From Ignavibacteria bacterium UBA6688 (GTDB lineage Bacteria > Bacteroidota > Ignavibacteria > UBA10030), in contig DKJQ01000058.1 of the NCBI GenBank assembly GCA_002454845.1, forward strand, positions 1 to 11,487: a stretch of DNA of 11,487 bases, given 5' to 3'. The notes under the pieces were generated by a model. That model saw only the letters and a list, made by a program, of their open reading frames with translations. It had not been told where the DNA came from and searched no databases. The position numbers and the translations under genes were made by a program. Positions 9,137 to 11,487 of the stretch are shown here, piece after piece (position 1 is the stretch's first letter; every line of letters begins with the position of its first letter).

Positions 9137-10054
9137 TTAGTTCATAAATCCGGGATTACGGGCAAGCGATTTGGTTTTCCCGAACACAACGCGGGGAATA
9201 TCCTGAAGATCCGGAATAACCTCCACCTGTGCAAAGTGTGCGTCCTTCATCATGCGGGCAACGGTCTCCGCCTGTCCATATCCTACTTCGACGAACATGG
9301 TTCCCTGGTCGCGCAGCAAGTACGGTGCAAGCTCGACCAACCGCCGGTAGAATTCGTATCCGTCCTTCCAATCGCTTACAGCAACCCGGGGCTCAAATCG
9401 ACGAACCTCCTGTTGCAACTCTTCCCATTCGCCGGCGGAGACATACGGTGGATTGCTGACCAGCATGTCGAATCGTCGCAACAGGAGCTGATCGACCGGT
9501 TCAAACGCGTCCATCCGTTCAAAGACAATCCTGTCCAGCACCCCATGGCGCTCCGCGTTCTCGCGCGCCAGTGCGAGAGCTTCCGCACTGACATCGATCG
9601 TCCATAGTTTTGCCTGCTTTATGAACTTGGCCAGGGCAATGGCGATGTTACCGCTCCCGGTCCCCACTTCGATAATGGCAAGGGGTTGGCCCGGTTCGGC
9701 CCTCTTGCACAGAAGCATCGCCTGCTCCACGAGCGTTTCTGTTTCCGGGCGGGGGATCAGCACCCGGGAGTCAACGTTAAACTGCATACCCATAAAGCTG
9801 GCCATCCCGACAATGTACTGAACCGGCTCGCGGTTCAACCGCCGCTCATACAGTGAACGGAATGCCTTTAACTCTTCCGGAGCGAGCGGCTTGTCGAAAT
9901 TCGTATAAAGTTCGATTCTCTGGCATTGGAGGGCGTGGGAGAGAAGCAGTTCAACGTTCAGGCGGGCTTCATCAAAACCGCGTCGTTGAAGGTGGTCGAT
10001 GGCAAACTTCATCAGCGAGCGGATCGTCCAGACGCGGGTCTTCTCCTGGAGCAT
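9137..10054 (-). CDS. prmC: Release-factor glutamine N5-methyltransferase PrmC
   Basis: It methylates the Gln of the GGQ motif in release factors RF1 and RF2, using S-adenosylmethionine, which raises termination efficiency. The 305-aa protein has an N-terminal helical release-factor-binding domain (about 10-95, with REPVQYIVG at 76-84), then LIPRPETE at 99-106. The SAM-binding glycine loop EVGTGSG is at 129-135, and the catalytic NPPY is at 201-204. The family often has Cys after the loop (GSGCIA); here it is Asn (GSGNIA), not expected to harm function. The ATG shares one base with the upstream TAA (TAATG), so translation is probably coupled to the unknown basic-tailed protein. The prfA gene that often precedes prmC is absent. 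Confidence 0.97.
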   Translation of the reverse strand: MLQEKTRVWTIRSLMKFAIDHLQRRGFDEARLNVELLLSHALQCQRIELYTNFDKPLAPEELKAFRSLYERRLNREPVQYIVGMASFMGMQFNVDSRVLIPRPETETLVEQAMLLCKRAEPGQPLAIIEVGTGSGNIAIALAKFIKQAKLWTIDVSAEALALARENAERHGVLDRIVFERMDAFEPVDQLLLRRFDMLVSNPPYVSAGEWEELQQEVRRFEPRVAVSDWKDGYEFYRRLVELAPYLLRDQGTMFVEVGYGQAETVARMMKDAHFAQVEVIPDLQDIPRVVFGKTKSLARNPGFMN

Positions 10055-10746
10055 TATTTGCGCCGGCCTCGTTGTGGACGGGTTTTTGCCGCCGGTTTTT
10101 TCGCCCGGGATTGAGCGGGGGATTTTTTTTTGGTTTTTGGAGTGACCCGCTTTCGTGGAGCGGGGGGACGGGAATTCTTTTTCGGGGAACCGGAGTCCTC
10201 CAACGCCTCACCCAGTTTCTTCATGCGCTCTTCGGAAAAGGTCTTTTTGACCTCGCGCTGGAGCTTCTGCGTCTTGGCAAGGATATCCAGGAGCTGATCC
10301 TCCGCTTCCCTATCCCCATCCGGCCGCAGTTCCCATGCTTTGGTCAGCGCATCCATGGTTCCGTCAACCTTGCGACGGATCATGGTCCCGATCAACTCCG
10401 GGGTCAACTCGATATGGCGCAATTTTACCCGATCGCCGGAGAAAAAACCCAGGTTCTCCAACTCCGCCTCCTCCAGGAGATCATCGTTTGCCTGATCCTC
10501 AAACACCAACTCTTCCGTGTCATGGGAGGAAACGAATTCAAATCTTGCATCCGCCTCCAGCATGATGGAGAAATCGCCCAGGGATGGAACCGAGAAGCCC
10601 TGTCCCTTCCCCTGGGTGCAGACTTCCTGCCATACTTTTTTTACCGGAACGATCACATCCCGGTCAGCGGCGAGGATCCGCTCTGCTTCATTCAGGCATC
10701 GCTCGTACACAGAACCTCCTGGGATCTTTTGCGCGATCAACTGCAT
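10054..10746 (-). CDS. Unknown protein with histone-H1-like basic tail, coupled to prmC
   Basis: I do not recognise this 230-aa protein. Residues 13-73 look like a small helix-rich domain (ERCLNEAERILAADRDV, then VKKVWQEV), and the pattern loosely recalls winged-helix domains such as HARE-HTH; this is inference only. Residues 75-185 are acidic and helical, with a probable coiled segment near 148-180. Residues 186-230 form a disordered basic tail: 19 Lys/Arg in 45 residues, no acidic residue, rich in Pro, Ala and Ser, like histone H1 or basic ribosome-associated tails. It may bind nucleic acid or the ribosome. The first ATG is at 10744-10746, but the GTG at 10708-10710 follows a perfect AGGAGG by 4 nt. 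A promoter-like -10 ends 2 nt before the ATG, so a 218-aa form is plausible. The stop shares one base with prmC. Confidence 0.8.
   Translation of the reverse strand: MQLIAQKIPGGSVYERCLNEAERILAADRDVIVPVKKVWQEVCTQGKGQGFSVPSLGDFSIMLEADARFEFVSSHDTEELVFEDQANDDLLEEAELENLGFFSGDRVKLRHIELTPELIGTMIRRKVDGTMDALTKAWELRPDGDREAEDQLLDILAKTQKLQREVKKTFSEERMKKLGEALEDSGSPKKNSRPPAPRKRVTPKTKKKSPAQSRAKKPAAKTRPQRGRRK
10123..10131 (-). other. A9 homopolymer: possible slippage or frameshift site
   Basis: In the coding (minus) strand this is nine consecutive A within the basic tail, read in frame as AAA AAA AAA (Lys-Lys-Lys) and containing the heptamer A AAA AAA. After a -1 shift, or insertion of one A by RNA polymerase, the frame stays open through the TAA at 10054-10056 and enters prmC exactly in its frame. 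Nine As in an otherwise GC-rich gene is notable, but lysine-rich tails do create such runs by chance. Confidence 0.35.
10715..10720 (-). promoter_or_regulatory. Internal AGGAGG before an alternative GTG start
   Basis: AGGAGG on the minus strand lies 4 nt before the in-frame GTG at 10708-10710, codon 13 of the longest reading of the basic-tailed protein. The upstream ATG has only AAGG, 10 nt away. The motif could also be chance coding sequence (Pro-Gly-Gly). Confidence 0.4.
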
Positions 10747-10748
10747 GA

Positions 10749-10777
10749 AATGTAAACCTTATTCGAGGAAAGCGCAA
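10749..10777 (-). promoter_or_regulatory. Possible promoter of the eight-gene operon
   Basis: On the minus strand, TTGCGC (10772-10777) and TACATT (10749-10754) are separated by exactly 17 bases, matching three of six and four of six consensus positions. They lie just downstream of the response regulator's terminator, where the operon needs a promoter. The -10 ends 2 nt before the ATG at 10744-10746, so transcripts would begin at or past that ATG and favour the GTG at 10710. The match to consensus is moderate. Confidence 0.35.
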
Positions 10778-10804
10778 GTTTGTTCGCGACGCCTGAGGGG
10801 GTAC

Positions 10805-10836
10805 AAGAAAAAGGGGTCACGATCTGTGACCCCCTT
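10805..10836 (-). terminator. Intrinsic terminator after the response regulator
   Basis: Read on the minus strand, GGGGTCAC and GTGACCCC form a perfect 8-bp stem around the loop AGATC. One G-U and two A-U pairs extend it, and TTTTTCTTG follows. It starts 22 nt after the regulator stop. There is no T-run on the plus strand, so it acts in the minus direction only and separates the regulator from the downstream operon. Confidence 0.9.
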
Positions 10837-10858
10837 GAACCACTTCCATCAACCTGAA

Positions 10859-11266
10859 CTATTTCTTCTTCATCTTGTCCGCAAACAACTGGGCGGCTTT
10901 CTCGATATCGTACCCGACTTTCGGCATGTAGACGCCGTTGTGCTTTTCGACCATGGACTTCAGCGTATCGTATGCGTCAGCACTGCAAAAAAAGATCGGC
11001 GTGTTCCGGTTCATTCCTTCCCGGCGCGCCAACTGGAGCAAGGCAATGCCCGGGAGATGACCTTTTAAGTTCGTATCCTTAAAGTCATTGTCCAGTATAA
11101 TCAGGTTAAACACTTCCGACTTAATCATATCCCAGGACTCCACACTCGACGCAGCTTCCACGATAACGATTTCGTCCTCGAGGATCGCCGTACAGACTTC
11201 AAGCGCAAAACCATGGGATTTCCGCTGCCCATCGTCATCGTCGGCAACGAGCACTTTATATGGCAT
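10859..11266 (-). CDS. Stand-alone receiver-domain response regulator
   Basis: The 135-aa protein is a single CheY-like receiver domain with no output domain. The acidic pocket is at D9-D11 (VLVADDDDGQR), the phosphoryl-accepting aspartate is D59 in NLIILDND, the switch Ser is S95 in FFCSAD, and the conserved lysine is K116 in YMPKVG. Between D59 and the PG of LPGIALL there are about nine more residues than the usual D-x-x-x-P-G spacing, so the beta3-alpha3 loop is long and atypical. The C-terminus is a short lysine run. It would act by protein contact, for example in a phosphorelay or on a motility or kinase partner, but no histidine kinase is in the window. It lies 71 nt after the amidohydrolase and ends at its own terminator, so it may be one transcription unit. 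Confidence 0.88.
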   Translation of the reverse strand: MPYKVLVADDDDGQRKSHGFALEVCTAILEDEIVIVEAASSVESWDMIKSEVFNLIILDNDFKDTNLKGHLPGIALLQLARREGMNRNTPIFFCSADAYDTLKSMVEKHNGVYMPKVGYDIEKAAQLFADKMKKK

Positions 11267-11303
11267 GGTGAATCCAGTCCTTGTCTAAGTCGAATTTTGG
11301 CGA

Positions 11304-11335
11304 CAAAACTTACAATTTTTTCGTTCTAAAAACAA
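11304..11335 (-). promoter_or_regulatory. AT-rich gap, possible Bacteroidota-type promoter
   Basis: The 71-nt gap before the response regulator is strikingly AT-rich compared with its surroundings, and no convincing terminator for the amidohydrolase lies in it. On the minus strand, TTG (11333-11335) and TAAGTTTTG (11304-11312) loosely resemble the TTG / TAnnTTTG elements of Bacteroidota, with a 20-nt spacer that is slightly long. A promoter is likely here, but its exact position is a guess. Confidence 0.25.
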
Positions 11336-11337
11336 CC

Positions 11338-11487
11338 TCATCGTGGACTAACCCCACGGGCTTCGGCACCGGGCGGCCTGTTCCGCTTATAGACTTCTTT
11401 TCCGCCAAGAATAGTATGCTCAACAACCGTTGTCAAAATCTCCTTTGGATCGACATTGAAAACATCACCAGACAGAACTATGAAATC
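11338..11487 (-). CDS. C-terminal end of an amidohydrolase (YtcJ-like), 5' part outside window
   Basis: Only the last 49 residues and the TGA (11338-11340) are present. They read DFIVLSGDVFNVDPKEI, then VEHTILGGKEVYKR, and end with a polar tail GAEARGVSPR. The pattern (A)DF-V-LS-D-x-F-x-V-P-E-I followed by TI-GGK-VY is the usual C-terminal beta-sandwich ending of metal-dependent amidohydrolases, especially the YtcJ-like subgroup. The metal-binding residues are outside the window, so activity and substrate cannot be judged. It is codirectional with the response regulator 71 nt downstream. Confidence 0.8.
   Translation of the reverse strand, partial: DFIVLSGDVFNVDPKEILTTVVEHTILGGKEVYKRNRPPGAEARGVSPR

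Noticed and set aside
8654..9607. 317-codon plus-strand frame spanning dtd and part of prmC
   Set aside because: It runs antisense across two well-supported genes and shows no motif; long stop-free antisense frames are expected at this base composition.

Overview
This window is a GC-rich bacterial chromosomal segment in which every gene I can support is on the minus strand. The content is housekeeping: translation and ribosome quality, DNA uptake, and propionate-type acyl-CoA metabolism. I see no transposase, phage gene, CRISPR array, toxin or defence cassette. The organism looks like a free-living Gram-negative-type bacterium. A lineage near the Bacteroidota/Ignavibacteria (FCB group) is a loose guess from gene content only. 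There is no rRNA or tRNA in the window to test it.

Layout, in transcription order from right to left. At the right edge is the C-terminal end of an amidohydrolase (11338-11487). Next is a stand-alone receiver-domain response regulator (10859-11266), followed by a strong intrinsic terminator (10805-10836). Then comes a tightly packed run of eight genes, probably one operon: a protein of unknown function with a histone-H1-like basic tail; prmC (release-factor glutamine methyltransferase); dtd (D-aminoacyl-tRNA deacylase); an alkaline-phosphatase/phosphoglycerate-mutase superfamily metalloenzyme; comEC (DNA uptake channel); the large subunit of a split methylmalonyl-CoA mutase; a TrmH-type RNA methyltransferase; and a P1-family (DmpA-like) self-processing peptidase. 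Joins range from a 19-nt overlap to a 61-nt gap. Last come a DedA/YqaA membrane protein with its own well-spaced promoter, and an rluB-like pseudouridine synthase whose basic C-terminal tail is made of 48-bp tandem repeats and runs off the left edge.

How the genes relate: PrmC modifies release factors, Dtd clears mischarged D-aminoacyl-tRNAs, and the TrmH-type enzyme and RluB modify RNA, so translation is the common theme. ComEC and the mutase look like passengers in the same operon. The mutase lacks a B12-binding domain and needs a small subunit encoded elsewhere. The least ordinary features are a nine-A run in the gene before prmC, where a -1 shift would read without a stop into prmC; the two basic-tailed proteins; and the orphan metalloenzyme. 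I found no convincing undescribed multi-gene system. There is no gene-free stretch longer than 300 bases.
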